From Venenivibrio stagnispumantis (GTDB lineage: Bacteria > Aquificota > Aquificia > Aquificales > Hydrogenothermaceae): a stretch of 64,000 nucleotides of DNA. The notes under the pieces were generated by a model. The model ran no database searches and was not told the origin of the DNA. It worked only from the letters and a program-made list of their open reading frames with translations. The translations under genes were made by a program, and so were the position numbers. Location: contig NZ_FXTX01000001.1 of the NCBI RefSeq assembly GCF_900182795.1, positions 124,001 through 188,000 on the forward strand, in the 5' to 3' direction. Shown piece by piece: positions 34,489-42,131 of this stretch; positions within the stretch are counted from its first letter, which is position 1; every line of letters begins with the position of its first letter.

Positions 34489-35679
34489 TTATGACCTCAC
34501 TTGTAAGTATTCTACTAAATTTTCTCTTGTTTCAATACCTTTTTCTAATCTTTCTAATCTATCTAAGGCTCTAACAAATTCTTCTGTTAAAATCTCTCTT
34601 CCACCAAGACCATAGATAAAGTTGTGAATATATGGTCTGTTTGGATTATTGAATAAAGCTGTTGCAACATCTTTAAATAATGGACCACCGATTCCATCAA
34701 AAGAATCAGCTCTATCAAGGACAACAACACCTTTTGCTTTTGATAATGCCTGAGCTATTTCTTTTAGAGGGAAAGGTCTGTATAATCTTATTTTTATTGC
34801 TCCAAATTTTCTTCCTTGTTCTCTCATAATATCAACTGCTTCTCTCAATGTCCCAAAAGATGAACCCATTGAGATTGCTATATATTCTGCATCATCTGTT
34901 TTGTATTCTTCTATAAATCCATAAAGTTTTCCTGAAATAGCTTCAAATTCTTCTGCTACTTCTCTTACAATATCATAAGCTTTTAACATATCAACATGTT
35001 GTTGATATCTACATTCTGTATAATAATCCGGTTGAGCAGTAGCACCGTAAGTAACAGGTTTTTTGAAATCAAGTAATGGATAAGGTATTCTATGAATTCC
35101 AGAAGGACCTACAAAATCTCTAACAACTTGGTCATCTAAAATCTCAACATTTTCTATGGAGTGGGAAACAATATATCCATCATAATTTACCATAACCGGA
35201 ATAAGAGCTTTTTCTGAAATCTTTACTGCTTGGATAATGTTATGATAAGCTTCTTGAGCATTTTCTGAAAATAAAGATATCCAGCCAGAATCTCTTGTCA
35301 GCATAGAATCGCTATGGTCACAATGTATATTTAAAGGAGCAGATAATGCTCTATTAACATCTAATAAAACGATTGGAAGTCTCATACCGGAAGCAACATA
35401 TAAATTTTCTACCATATATGCTATACCTGGACCTGCAGATGCAGTAATAACTCTTGCACCGGCAGCTGCTGCTCCGATACATGCCGCCATAGCAGAATGC
35501 TCACCTTCCACCGAAACCATATCTGTATCAACTTCACCATTTGCAACATATTCTGCAAAAAATCCCATTAATTCTGTTTGTGGAGATATAGGATATACAG
35601 CTGCAACATCAAAATTTATCTGTCTCATTGCTTCTGCAGCTGCTTGATTACCTGTTAATGCAATAACTTTACCGGCCAT
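34489..35679 (-). CDS. porA: Pyruvate:ferredoxin oxidoreductase, alpha subunit
   Basis: A 396-residue pyrimidine-binding subunit. Seen: ALTGNQAAAEAMRQI, AVYPISPQTELMGFFAEYV, VEGEHSAMAACIGAAAAGAR, ITASAGPGIAYMVE and the C-terminal domain LDRADSFDGIGGPLFKDV. These match PorA of four-subunit enzymes rather than KorA with its fused gamma domain. It is 3 bases from porB and 17 from porD. Confidence 0.92.
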   Translation of the reverse strand: MAGKVIALTGNQAAAEAMRQINFDVAAVYPISPQTELMGFFAEYVANGEVDTDMVSVEGEHSAMAACIGAAAAGARVITASAGPGIAYMVENLYVASGMRLPIVLLDVNRALSAPLNIHCDHSDSMLTRDSGWISLFSENAQEAYHNIIQAVKISEKALIPVMVNYDGYIVSHSIENVEILDDQVVRDFVGPSGIHRIPYPLLDFKKPVTYGATAQPDYYTECRYQQHVDMLKAYDIVREVAEEFEAISGKLYGFIEEYKTDDAEYIAISMGSSFGTLREAVDIMREQGRKFGAIKIRLYRPFPLKEIAQALSKAKGVVVLDRADSFDGIGGPLFKDVATALFNNPNRPYIHNFIYGLGGREILTEEFVRALDRLERLEKGIETRENLVEYLQVRS

Positions 35680-35696
35680 ATTTTAAACCTCCTAAT

Positions 35697-36002
35697 TTAT
35701 TCAATCTCTTTTAATTTGATTTCCATTTCAGGAACCATTTCTAATGCGTCGTATGGACATTCTACGGCACAGATACCGCATCCTTTACAATAATGGAAAT
35801 CTGTTTCAAATCTTTGCTCCCTATTTACCGGAATAGAATCATCAGGGCAGAAAATCCAGCAGATTAAACAATTTGTACATTTATCAGTATTTAATACAGG
35901 TCTAAGCATTCTCCAAGAACCTGTATTATTTATCATACTGGAACCGGCTTCCGGCACTATTGAACCTATAGGAATCTCAAACCATTTTTTTAACTCATAC
36001 AT
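35697..36002 (-). CDS. porD: Pyruvate:ferredoxin oxidoreductase, delta subunit (2x[4Fe-4S] ferredoxin)
   Basis: A 101-residue ferredoxin-like subunit with two cluster motifs, CTNCLICWIFCPDDS and CKGCGICAVECPYDAL. It passes electrons between external ferredoxin and the catalytic subunits. The N-terminal stretch with SSMINNTGSWRMLRPVL is typical of PorD. Order G-D-A-B as in other four-subunit enzymes. Confidence 0.93.
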   Translation of the reverse strand: MYELKKWFEIPIGSIVPEAGSSMINNTGSWRMLRPVLNTDKCTNCLICWIFCPDDSIPVNREQRFETDFHYCKGCGICAVECPYDALEMVPEMEIKLKEIE

Positions 36003-36022
36003 ATATATTACCTCCTATTAAA

Positions 36023-36619
36023 TTAAGCTTTATAAACTTCTTCATATCCTCTTCTTAATGCTTTTAAATTTTGCTCTAAAACAGCTCTTAATTTAGAGCT
36101 TGCTCCGAAAGCTTCCGTAATTTCTTGTTCAAGGGCTTCTAAATCAACAACTCCTGTTGCTTTAGCTACAGCACCGAGAACAGCTGTATTTGGAATATTT
36201 CTTCCAAATTCTTCCATAGCTATTTTAGAAGCATCTACTATCCAAAGCTCATTACTGGGTATGCCAAGTATTTTTCTTACCTTTTCAGGTGGGAAATTTG
36301 TATTAACTATAAATATTGTATTTTCATCTGTTCCTTTTACTATGATATCCCTTATAGTAAACATAAGTGATGGGTCTGTTATAATTACTATTTCCGGATG
36401 TTCTACCGGAGCCCTTGTATGTATTTCTTTATCTGAAATTCTTGTAGATACTTTAACCGGAGTTCCTGACCTTTCCAATCCAAATTCCGGCATAGCCTGA
36501 CCGTATTTTCCACGGATAATAGCAGCAGATGCTAACATCTTCGCTGCTGTAACTGTACCTTGACCACCTCTACCATGCCATCTAATTTCTTTTTGAGCCT
36601 TTTCTGATGCTACTGCCAT
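36023..36619 (-). CDS. porG: Pyruvate:ferredoxin oxidoreductase, gamma subunit
   Basis: 198 residues, with the gamma-domain signature RWHGRGGQGTVTAAKMLA at the N-terminus, RSGTPVKVSTRIS and GAVAKATGVVDLEAL near the end. It is the first gene of the por operon, preceded by GGAGG and the best promoter in this part of the window. Confidence 0.93.
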   Translation of the reverse strand: MAVASEKAQKEIRWHGRGGQGTVTAAKMLASAAIIRGKYGQAMPEFGLERSGTPVKVSTRISDKEIHTRAPVEHPEIVIITDPSLMFTIRDIIVKGTDENTIFIVNTNFPPEKVRKILGIPSNELWIVDASKIAMEEFGRNIPNTAVLGAVAKATGVVDLEALEQEITEAFGASSKLRAVLEQNLKALRRGYEEVYKA

Positions 36620-36660
36620 GAGATTTTACCTCCTAAAATATTAAAAAATATTAAAACATT

Positions 36661-36676
36661 GTTATATAAATATAAC
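36661..36676. promoter_or_regulatory. Inverted repeat over the por -10, possible operator
   Basis: GTTATA, four bases, TATAAC: a perfect 6-bp dyad covering the -10 and the start site of the por promoter. Regulator binding is possible, but AT-rich dyads arise easily by chance. Confidence 0.3.
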
Positions 36677-36697
36677 ACTAAATTAATAAAAAAACAA
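36669..36697 (-). promoter_or_regulatory. Promoter of the por operon
   Basis: Minus strand: TTGTTT (36697-36692), a 17-base spacer, TATATT (36674-36669) with an upstream TG giving an extended -10. The -35 touches the recR stop region, so recR read-through could also reach por. The predicted leader is about 40 bases. Confidence 0.65.
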
Positions 36698-36698
36698 G

Positions 36699-37298
36699 TT
36701 AAATCTTAACTTTAAGCTCAATTGCTTTTGTTAAGGTAAATTCATCTGCATTCTCTAAGATAGCACCGAAAGGAAGTCCATAAGCTAATCTTGAGATAGT
36801 TATATCTTTATTCTTTAATAAATTGGCAATATATAAAGCTGTTGCTTCGCCTTCTACTGTTGGATTGGTGGCAAGTAAAATTTCTTTTATTTTTAATTTT
36901 TCTACCCTTTGTAATAAAGAGCTGATATTTAAATCTTCTTCTGTAATTCCTTCAAGTGGTGATAATCTTCCACCAAGGATATGATAAAGTCCATTATATT
37001 TGCCTGTTTTTTCTATAGCAAAAGCATCAAAAGATTCTTCAACAACACAAATTATACTCTTATCTCTTTCTTCAGAGTTACATATAGGGCATATCTCTTC
37101 TTCTGAAAAGATACCGCATTCTTTACAGGGATGTATTTTTTCAAGCATTAAGGATAAATCTTTTATTATATTGATTGCATCTTTTCTTGGCATTTTAAGA
37201 AGGTTTACGGCAAACCTTTGAGCTGATTTTTCTCCATATCCCGGTAAAGATGATATATCTTCAATTACATTTTTTAAAATTTCCGGAATAACATCCAT
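36699..37298 (-). CDS. recR: Recombination mediator RecR
   Basis: 199 residues. Seen: a helix-hairpin-helix start (ISSLPGYGEKSAQRFAVNLL), a zinc site CKECGIF-EEEICPIC, and a Toprim domain beginning IICVVEESFDAFAIEKTGKY with HILGGRLSPLEGI and LATNPTVEGEATALYI. RecR acts with RecF/RecO in loading RecA. The conserved order dnaX-ybaB-recR is present, with a one-base overlap to ybaB. Confidence 0.96.
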   Translation of the reverse strand: MDVIPEILKNVIEDISSLPGYGEKSAQRFAVNLLKMPRKDAINIIKDLSLMLEKIHPCKECGIFSEEEICPICNSEERDKSIICVVEESFDAFAIEKTGKYNGLYHILGGRLSPLEGITEEDLNISSLLQRVEKLKIKEILLATNPTVEGEATALYIANLLKNKDITISRLAYGLPFGAILENADEFTLTKAIELKVKI

Positions 37299-37630
37299 TA
37301 AAACAGACCACCGAGTTTTGATATATCAAAACCAAGTCCGGAAGCTTCTGCCATTTTTTTAGTCATCATTTCTCTTGCTCTTTCTTGAGCTTCATTGATA
37401 GCAGATATAAGTAAATCTTTTAGGACTTCTGCATTTTCTTCATTTAAAAGAGATTTGTCTATATTAATATCTACAACTTCTCCTATACCATTAGCAATAA
37501 CTTTTACCATTCCGGTTCCTACTTCTACCTCAATATTTTCTTTCTTTAATTCTTCTTTTGCTTTTTCTATATTTTCCTGCATCGTCTTAAGTTGTTTCAT
37601 CATCTCTGCAATATTTCCAAAATTAAACAC
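37298..37630 (-). CDS. ybaB: YbaB/EbfC family nucleoid-associated protein
   Basis: A 110-residue DNA-binding protein. Seen: MMKQLKTMQENIEKAKEELK, the central VEVGTGMVKVIANGIGEVVD and the C-terminal NEAQERAREMMTKKMAEASG. The position between dnaX and recR is diagnostic. Its exact cellular role is not settled in any species. Confidence 0.95.
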   Translation of the reverse strand: MFNFGNIAEMMKQLKTMQENIEKAKEELKKENIEVEVGTGMVKVIANGIGEVVDINIDKSLLNEENAEVLKDLLISAINEAQERAREMMTKKMAEASGLGFDISKLGGLF

Positions 37631-37642
37631 CTGAAAAACCTC

Positions 37643-39079
37643 CTATCTATCTTCTTTTATTATTTTTGAACCGGGAAATAAATTAAGTATTTTACTAACT
37701 GCTTCATCTCTTTCTTCTTTTTTCTTTTTTTCTTTCTTTTCTTCTTTTTTATAAATAATCTCTATTTTCTTAGGAAAATATGTTTGAATCTTGTCTAATT
37801 TTTCTTTAATTAAATCTGTTGTCTCATCTAAATGAAAGATAAATCTGTCTTCTTTTTCTTCAATATTTATTTTCTTTATCAGATGCCCTATTACAGGTTC
37901 TTCTTTTGCTATTTTTGTTAAAACTGCTTGTAGATTAAATTTTTCTTCCGGTTTAGTTTCTACTTGATTTATCTCTTGATTTATTTTCTGTTTTTCAACG
38001 GTTTTATCTATACCTTTATCTATAACCTCTGATATGCTCTTTAGGTTATTGATATATTTTAGTTTTGCTATATTCAAATTATAAATTGGCTTTGGATTTA
38101 TAAAATTTCTTGCTTCTATATATGCCCGTGTTAAGATATTTTGAATATATATAACAGTATCAATATTAAAGTTTGTTTCTTTTCTGGTAGCAATATCTAT
38201 CAATATTTCTTCAAATTTTGATATAAGTTGTTTAAAAAATAAGTTTAAATCATATCCTTCTCTATCAAGATTTTCTATGGTTTTTATAACTTCTTCTGCT
38301 TTTAGATTATGTAAATTTTCTACAACCTCATTTAATATATTGGTTGGAATGATACCGAGCATCTGTTCTACTGCTTTTGTTGTTAATTTTCCTTCGGAAA
38401 ATGTTATTGCTTGGTCTAATAAGCTTGCAGAATCCCTTACACCACCTTCACTTGCCTGAGCAATTATATTTAATGCTTCTTCTTCATAAGGTATATTTTC
38501 ATTTTCTAAGATTTTTCTCAGATAATCTTTTATTTGATTTATTGTAGGTGGTTTGAATAAAAATATCTGGCATCTTGATTTTATTGTTTCGGGTATTTTG
38601 TGAAGTTCTGTTGTTGCAAGTATAAATATATTTCTTGGCGGTGGTTCTTCCAAGGTTTTTAAAAGGGCATTAAATGCTTCTCTTGTAAGCATATGAGCTT
38701 CATCTATTATATAAACTTTATAATTGCCTTTTACCGGTGCATAATTGATATTTTCTTTTATATTTCTTATATCATCTATACCTCTGTTTGATGCTGCATC
38801 TATCTCATATAAATCCGGAAATGCTCCTTTATTTATTTGAATACAGTTTTCACATTCATTGCAAGGTTCAAAATCTTGGGGATTTTTACAGTTTAATACT
38901 TTTGTCAATATTCTTGCAATGGTTGTTTTACCTATTCCCCTTGAACCGGCAAATATATATGCATGGGAAATTCTATTTAGCTTTATTGCATTTTTTAATG
39001 TTTTAACAACAAAATCCTGCCCTATAACCTGACTAAATTTTTGCGGTCTATATTTTCTTGAAAGGGCTTGATATGCCAA
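37643..39079 (-). CDS. dnaX: DNA polymerase III subunit tau/gamma
   Basis: A 478-residue clamp-loader ATPase. Seen: FAGSRGIGKTTIAR (Walker A), a zinc-binding set of cysteines (CKNPQDFEPCNECENC), YIIDEAHMLTREAFNALLKT, LEEPPPRNIFILATTELHKI and sensor SRCQIF. The region after about residue 370 is lysine/glutamate-rich and short compared with E. coli tau (643 residues). The start is TTG with GAGG upstream. Near codon 451 there is a slippery A AAA AAG in frame, as used for gamma synthesis in E. coli. Confidence 0.95.
   Translation of the reverse strand: MAYQALSRKYRPQKFSQVIGQDFVVKTLKNAIKLNRISHAYIFAGSRGIGKTTIARILTKVLNCKNPQDFEPCNECENCIQINKGAFPDLYEIDAASNRGIDDIRNIKENINYAPVKGNYKVYIIDEAHMLTREAFNALLKTLEEPPPRNIFILATTELHKIPETIKSRCQIFLFKPPTINQIKDYLRKILENENIPYEEEALNIIAQASEGGVRDSASLLDQAITFSEGKLTTKAVEQMLGIIPTNILNEVVENLHNLKAEEVIKTIENLDREGYDLNLFFKQLISKFEEILIDIATRKETNFNIDTVIYIQNILTRAYIEARNFINPKPIYNLNIAKLKYINNLKSISEVIDKGIDKTVEKQKINQEINQVETKPEEKFNLQAVLTKIAKEEPVIGHLIKKINIEEKEDRFIFHLDETTDLIKEKLDKIQTYFPKKIEIIYKKEEKKEKKKKEERDEAVSKILNLFPGSKIIKEDR
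37724..37730 (-). other. Possible -1 frameshift heptamer in dnaX
   Basis: Minus-strand codons 450-452 are GAA AAA AAG, so A AAA AAG sits in exactly the phase used by E. coli dnaX. In the -1 frame the next codons are GAA AAA AGA AGA AAG AGA and then TGA, giving a product of about 458 residues, 20 shorter than full length. A run of seven A could also slip in transcription. No downstream hairpin was found by eye. Confidence 0.35.
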
Positions 39080-39112
39080 ATACTTATCCTCAAAATTTAA
39101 TTAATTATCTAT

Positions 39113-39141
39113 ATTATAAGCAGTTTTGATTTAATATTCAA
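39113..39141 (-). promoter_or_regulatory. Sigma-70 promoter of dnaX
   Basis: Minus strand: TTGAAT (39141-39136), a 17-base spacer, then a perfect TATAAT (39118-39113). The leader to the TTG start at 39079 would be about 27 bases and includes a GAGG ribosome site. Confidence 0.7.
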
Positions 39142-39165
39142 ATTAAAATTGTCCATTGATAATGA

Positions 39166-39174
39166 TGTTATAAT
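39166..39174 (+). promoter_or_regulatory. Extended -10 promoter for the hypothetical gene and pgk
   Basis: TGTTATAAT at 39166-39174: an extended -10 with a perfect TATAAT. No convincing -35 lies upstream, as expected for an extended -10. ATG 39207 follows with GAGAGG as ribosome site. It is divergent from the dnaX promoter, with about 25 bases between the two cores. Confidence 0.55.
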
Positions 39175-39206
39175 AATATATGAAAATTTTTCATTGAGAG
39201 GTTTAA

Positions 39207-39554
39207 ATGAAAAAAATAAATGATTTTCAAATGTTATTAACACAAGAAATCACAAATTTAGACAGATTTATCATCAAAGCACCTCTTGGAACAAATGAGT
39301 TTTGGAGTCAGTGGCAAGAAAAAGCCGGTCAGATAGTTATTACAAAAGCAGCCATAAAAAAAGCATTAAAAATATATAAAGGAAAATTACCGGAAGAAGA
39401 GATAGCTAAATTGCAGGCTGTTCTTGACAGTTATAGAGAGATAGCATCTTATTTAGAACTGCTTAGAGAAACTGCTTTAAGATTAAAAGGAGTATCGTCA
39501 GATAACTGGGATATTTTTGATAGTATTGAAGATGATGATGAAATAGAATTTTAA
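39207..39554 (+). CDS. Conserved-looking hypothetical protein, 115 aa
   Basis: A soluble, mostly helical protein of 115 residues with a basic middle (ITKAAIKKALKIYKGKLP), a leucine-rich helix (LDSYREIASYLELLRETALR) and a very acidic C-terminus (DIFDSIEDDDEIEF). No family is recognised. It has its own promoter and a good ribosome site, and ends 12 bases before pgk, so it is the first gene of a pgk operon. It could be a small regulator or a partner protein; nothing in the sequence decides this. Confidence 0.8.
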   Translation: MKKINDFQMLLTQEITNLDRFIIKAPLGTNEFWSQWQEKAGQIVITKAAIKKALKIYKGKLPEEEIAKLQAVLDSYREIASYLELLRETALRLKGVSSDNWDIFDSIEDDDEIEF

Positions 39555-39566
39555 GAGGAGGTAGAG

Positions 39567-40766
39567 ATGTTTAACGGCTTTCTTACTTTGAAAGATGTTG
39601 ATGTTACAGGAAAAAGAGTTTTTGTAAGGGTTGATTATAATGTTCCACTTGATGAGTATGGGAATATAGAAGATGATATAAGAATAAGAGAAACCATACC
39701 AACGATAAATTATCTTCTTGATAAAAAGGCAAAAATTATTCTTGCATCACATCTTGGAAGACCAAAAGGAAAGCCAAATCCAAAATATTCTTTACTTCCT
39801 GTAGCAAAAAGATTAGAAAGATTGTTAAACAAAGAAGTAAAATTTTTGCCGGATTGTGTAGGTAGTGCAGTAGAAGAAGAAGTTTTTAATATGAAAGAAG
39901 GAGATATTATTCTTTTAGAAAATTTAAGATTTCATCCGGAAGAAGAAAATAACGACCCTGAATTTTCAAAACAGTTAGCAAAATTAGCGGAAATATATGT
40001 TATAGATGCTTTTGGCACCTGTCATAGAAAACATGCTTCTGTTTATGGTGTAAAAGATTTTATACAGCCAATAGTTATGGGATTTTTACTTGAAAGAGAA
40101 CTTGAATATTTTGAAAAAGCCTTACTTAATCCTCAAAGACCGGTAGTAGCATTTTTGGGTGGTTCTAAGGTTTCATCAAAACTTGGAGTTATAAAATATC
40201 TTATAGATAAAGTAGATAAAATATTTATCGGCGGAGCTATGGCTTTTACCTTTATAAAAGCCCTTGGATACAATGTTGGTAGTTCTCTTGTTGAAGAAGA
40301 GATGATTGAAGAAGCCGTTTCTATAATAGAAAAAGCAAAAGAAAAAGGAGTTAAATTTTATCTACCTGTTGATTTTGTATGTGGTCAGGCAATATCTGAC
40401 CAAACAGCTGTTATTGAAGTTGCTTGGCAAGAAATACCAAAAGGTTGGATGGGATTAGATATAGGACATGCTTCAATAATATTAATAAAAGAGATAATAA
40501 AAGATGCCCAAACAATTGTATGGAATGGGCCAATGGGTGTTTTTGAGATAGATAAATTTAAAATGGGAACATTTTCACTTGCCCATGCAATTGCAGAATC
40601 TCCGGCATTATCAATAGCCGGTGGTGGTGATACAGATTATGCAATTCATAAAGCGGGTGTTGTAGATAAGATAAGTTATATATCTACCGGTGGAGGAGCT
40701 TTCTTAGAACTCTTAGAAGGAAAAGAGCTTCCTTGCTTACAAGCAATCACAAAAATGGAGAAATAA
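39567..40766 (+). CDS. pgk: Phosphoglycerate kinase
   Basis: 399 residues of typical length. Pgk interconverts 1,3-bisphosphoglycerate and 3-phosphoglycerate; in an autotroph it runs towards gluconeogenesis. Seen: KRVFVRVDYNVPLD, ASHLGRPKGKPN, LLENLRFHPEEEN, VAFLGGSKVSSKLGVI, IVWNGPMGVFE and the C-terminal SIAGGGDTDYAI. A GAGGAGG ribosome site precedes the ATG. The next gene starts 1 base after the stop. Confidence 0.97.
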   Translation: MFNGFLTLKDVDVTGKRVFVRVDYNVPLDEYGNIEDDIRIRETIPTINYLLDKKAKIILASHLGRPKGKPNPKYSLLPVAKRLERLLNKEVKFLPDCVGSAVEEEVFNMKEGDIILLENLRFHPEEENNDPEFSKQLAKLAEIYVIDAFGTCHRKHASVYGVKDFIQPIVMGFLLERELEYFEKALLNPQRPVVAFLGGSKVSSKLGVIKYLIDKVDKIFIGGAMAFTFIKALGYNVGSSLVEEEMIEEAVSIIEKAKEKGVKFYLPVDFVCGQAISDQTAVIEVAWQEIPKGWMGLDIGHASIILIKEIIKDAQTIVWNGPMGVFEIDKFKMGTFSLAHAIAESPALSIAGGGDTDYAIHKAGVVDKISYISTGGGAFLELLEGKELPCLQAITKMEK

Positions 40767-40767
40767 A

Positions 40768-41553
40768 TTGATACAAAATAATTTTTTAGATGTTGCAAAA
40801 GAAGCTGCAATCATCGGAGGATTAGTTTTAAAGGAAAATTTTAAAAAGATAAAAAAATCTGATATACAAGAAAAAGGAATAAAAGATTTTGTTACATATG
40901 TTGATAAATACTCTGAAGAAAGAATAAGAACTTTTATATTATCTTGTTTTCCGGAACATGCATTTCTTGGAGAAGAGGACGGAAAAGTAGGTAATCCAAA
41001 TAGTGAGTATATATGGATAGTAGACCCATTAGATGGAACTAAAAATTATATTGCAGGGTTTGAAATTTTTGCTGTATCTGTTGCCCTAAAAAAAAATGAA
41101 GAGATTATAGTCGGAGCAATATATATTCCGATGCTTGATAAATTATATTGGGCAGAAAAAGGAAAAGGTGCTTATCTAAACGGTGAAAAGATATATGTTT
41201 CAAATAGAGATATTGAATCTGCAATAGTAGCAACAGGATTTCCTTATAGGTCTGTGGCAGAGCTTGATAATTATCTACTTGCTCTTAAGGAAGCTATGAT
41301 AACCTTTTCAGGAGTCCGAAGACCGGGAGCTGCTGCTATTGATTTAGCTTTAGTAGCAGAAGGAGTTTTTGATGGATTTTTTGAGATGAAATTATCCACA
41401 TGGGATATATCTGCCGGTTTGCTTCTTATAGAAGAGGCAGGGGGAATATATTCTAATTTTCAAGGGACAAAAGATATGACAGATGGAGATGTTATAGCCG
41501 GAAATCCTATGATTTATAATCAATTAATGGAAATCATAAAAAAATATTATTAA
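40768..41553 (+). CDS. suhB: Inositol monophosphatase family phosphatase (SuhB-like)
   Basis: A 261-residue Mg2+/Li+-sensitive phosphatase. Seen: metal-binding EE in FLGEEDG, WIVDPLDGTKNYIAGFEIF, and the C-terminal STWDISAGLLLIEEAGG. Archaeal and thermophile members can also act on fructose-1,6-bisphosphate, which would suit its position after pgk; this cannot be decided here. It starts with TTG and has GGAG upstream. A 578-base gap with IS debris follows. Confidence 0.9.
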   Translation: MIQNNFLDVAKEAAIIGGLVLKENFKKIKKSDIQEKGIKDFVTYVDKYSEERIRTFILSCFPEHAFLGEEDGKVGNPNSEYIWIVDPLDGTKNYIAGFEIFAVSVALKKNEEIIVGAIYIPMLDKLYWAEKGKGAYLNGEKIYVSNRDIESAIVATGFPYRSVAELDNYLLALKEAMITFSGVRRPGAAAIDLALVAEGVFDGFFEMKLSTWDISAGLLLIEEAGGIYSNFQGTKDMTDGDVIAGNPMIYNQLMEIIKKYY

Positions 41554-41641
41554 TTCGTTAAATTAATGTTAAATTAAATCTGATAAAGCTCATAATATTT
41601 GTGATATAAATATGTTAGCAAATAGTTTCCCCTTTTTATAG

Positions 41642-41890
41642 AGGTTCAAAATAAAGAAAGGATATGCTGTAGATGATATATATCCACGATACACATCACA
41701 AAGATGCAGTAAATGTGGAGCTATCTGTGAAATGTTTTCGCCTAATAGCTCTACTGCATTATTTGGGTGTCAATAAGCAGGTAGGGAAGACGGCTCAGTG
41801 GTGCCGTTGGGAGTTTCCCTGAAAAGTTCTTCAAAAAGATGGACAAAATCTAAGGGGAGTTCCCGAAAGTCAGCAGTTGTTAATGCTTGA
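41642..41890 (+). pseudogene. tnpB: C-terminal remnant of an IS200/IS605-type tnpB
   Basis: The frame from 41642 reads RFKIKKGYAVDDIYPRYTSQ, then RCSKCGAICEMF: the zinc-ribbon start typical of TnpB (YTSQRCSKCG). An in-frame TAA at 41774 breaks it after LFGCQ. The same frame then resumes (AGREDGSVVPLGVSLKSSSK) to TGA 41888. The second CxxC and the DxNA segment that should lie between these pieces are missing, and the N-terminal RuvC domain is absent; a stop lies just upstream (TAG 41639). So this is a decayed fragment with an internal deletion. Most of 41554-41641 is AT-rich, with nothing recognisable. Confidence 0.75.
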
Positions 41891-41940
41891 ATATGTTTTT
41901 TGGCAACTGTTGACACCACGATGGAAATTTTGCAGCCGGT
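41760..41940 (+). ncRNA. Candidate omega-RNA-like structured RNA overlapping the tnpB 3' end
   Basis: GC-richer than its surroundings, with strong hairpins. The first is AGGGAA (41783-41788) running straight into GACGGC (41789-41794), an 8-base loop, then GCCGTT (41803-41808), a six-base bulge and TTCCCT (41815-41820). The second is GTCAGCAGTTG (41869-41879) pairing with CAACTGTTGAC (41904-41914), 11 pairs with one G-U. GGGAG in the bulge (41809-41813) could pair with TTCCC at 41860-41864 as a pseudoknot. Guide RNAs of TnpB elements lie at just this place. The exact ends are not known. Confidence 0.45.
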
Positions 41941-42027
41941 ATAAAACCAATAAAAGCATTAGCTTACAAATATAAAGATATGAAAAATCCTGTTAAAGTT
42001 GTTGTCTGGGTTCAAACAATAGAATAA
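41914..42027 (+). other. Orphan ORF tail right of the IS remnant
   Basis: After a TGA at 41911 the frame is open to TAA 42025 and reads DGNFAAGIKPIKALAYKYKD, then MKNPVKVVVWVQTIE. The last 30 or so residues look like real protein sequence, but no start codon or ribosome site is present in the expected place. It may be the 3' end of a gene cut by the insertion. The parent gene is not recognised. Confidence 0.35.
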
Positions 42028-42044
42028 TAATAGAATAATATAGC

Positions 42045-42071
42045 AGGTAGGTTTAAAAGCCTACCTTTTTT
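42045..42071 (+). terminator. Rho-independent terminator before purF
   Basis: A 7-bp stem, AGGTAGG (42045-42051) and CCTACCT (42060-42066), with an 8-base loop, followed by six T (42066-42071). It closes the transcription unit of pgk-suhB or the IS remnant. Confidence 0.85.
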
Positions 42072-42131
42072 CTCTTTTTTATTTTATATTATTTATTATC
42101 AAAACTTATTTTTTTATGAGGTATTTTAAAA

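Noticed and set aside
41554-41641. Search for the N-terminal part of TnpB or a tnpA gene upstream of the remnant
   Set aside because: All three plus-strand frames hold stops and no RuvC or Y1-transposase motif could be read.
41869-41914. The 11-bp hairpin as an ordinary terminator
   Set aside because: The loop is 24 bases and no T run follows. A real terminator lies later at 42045-42071.
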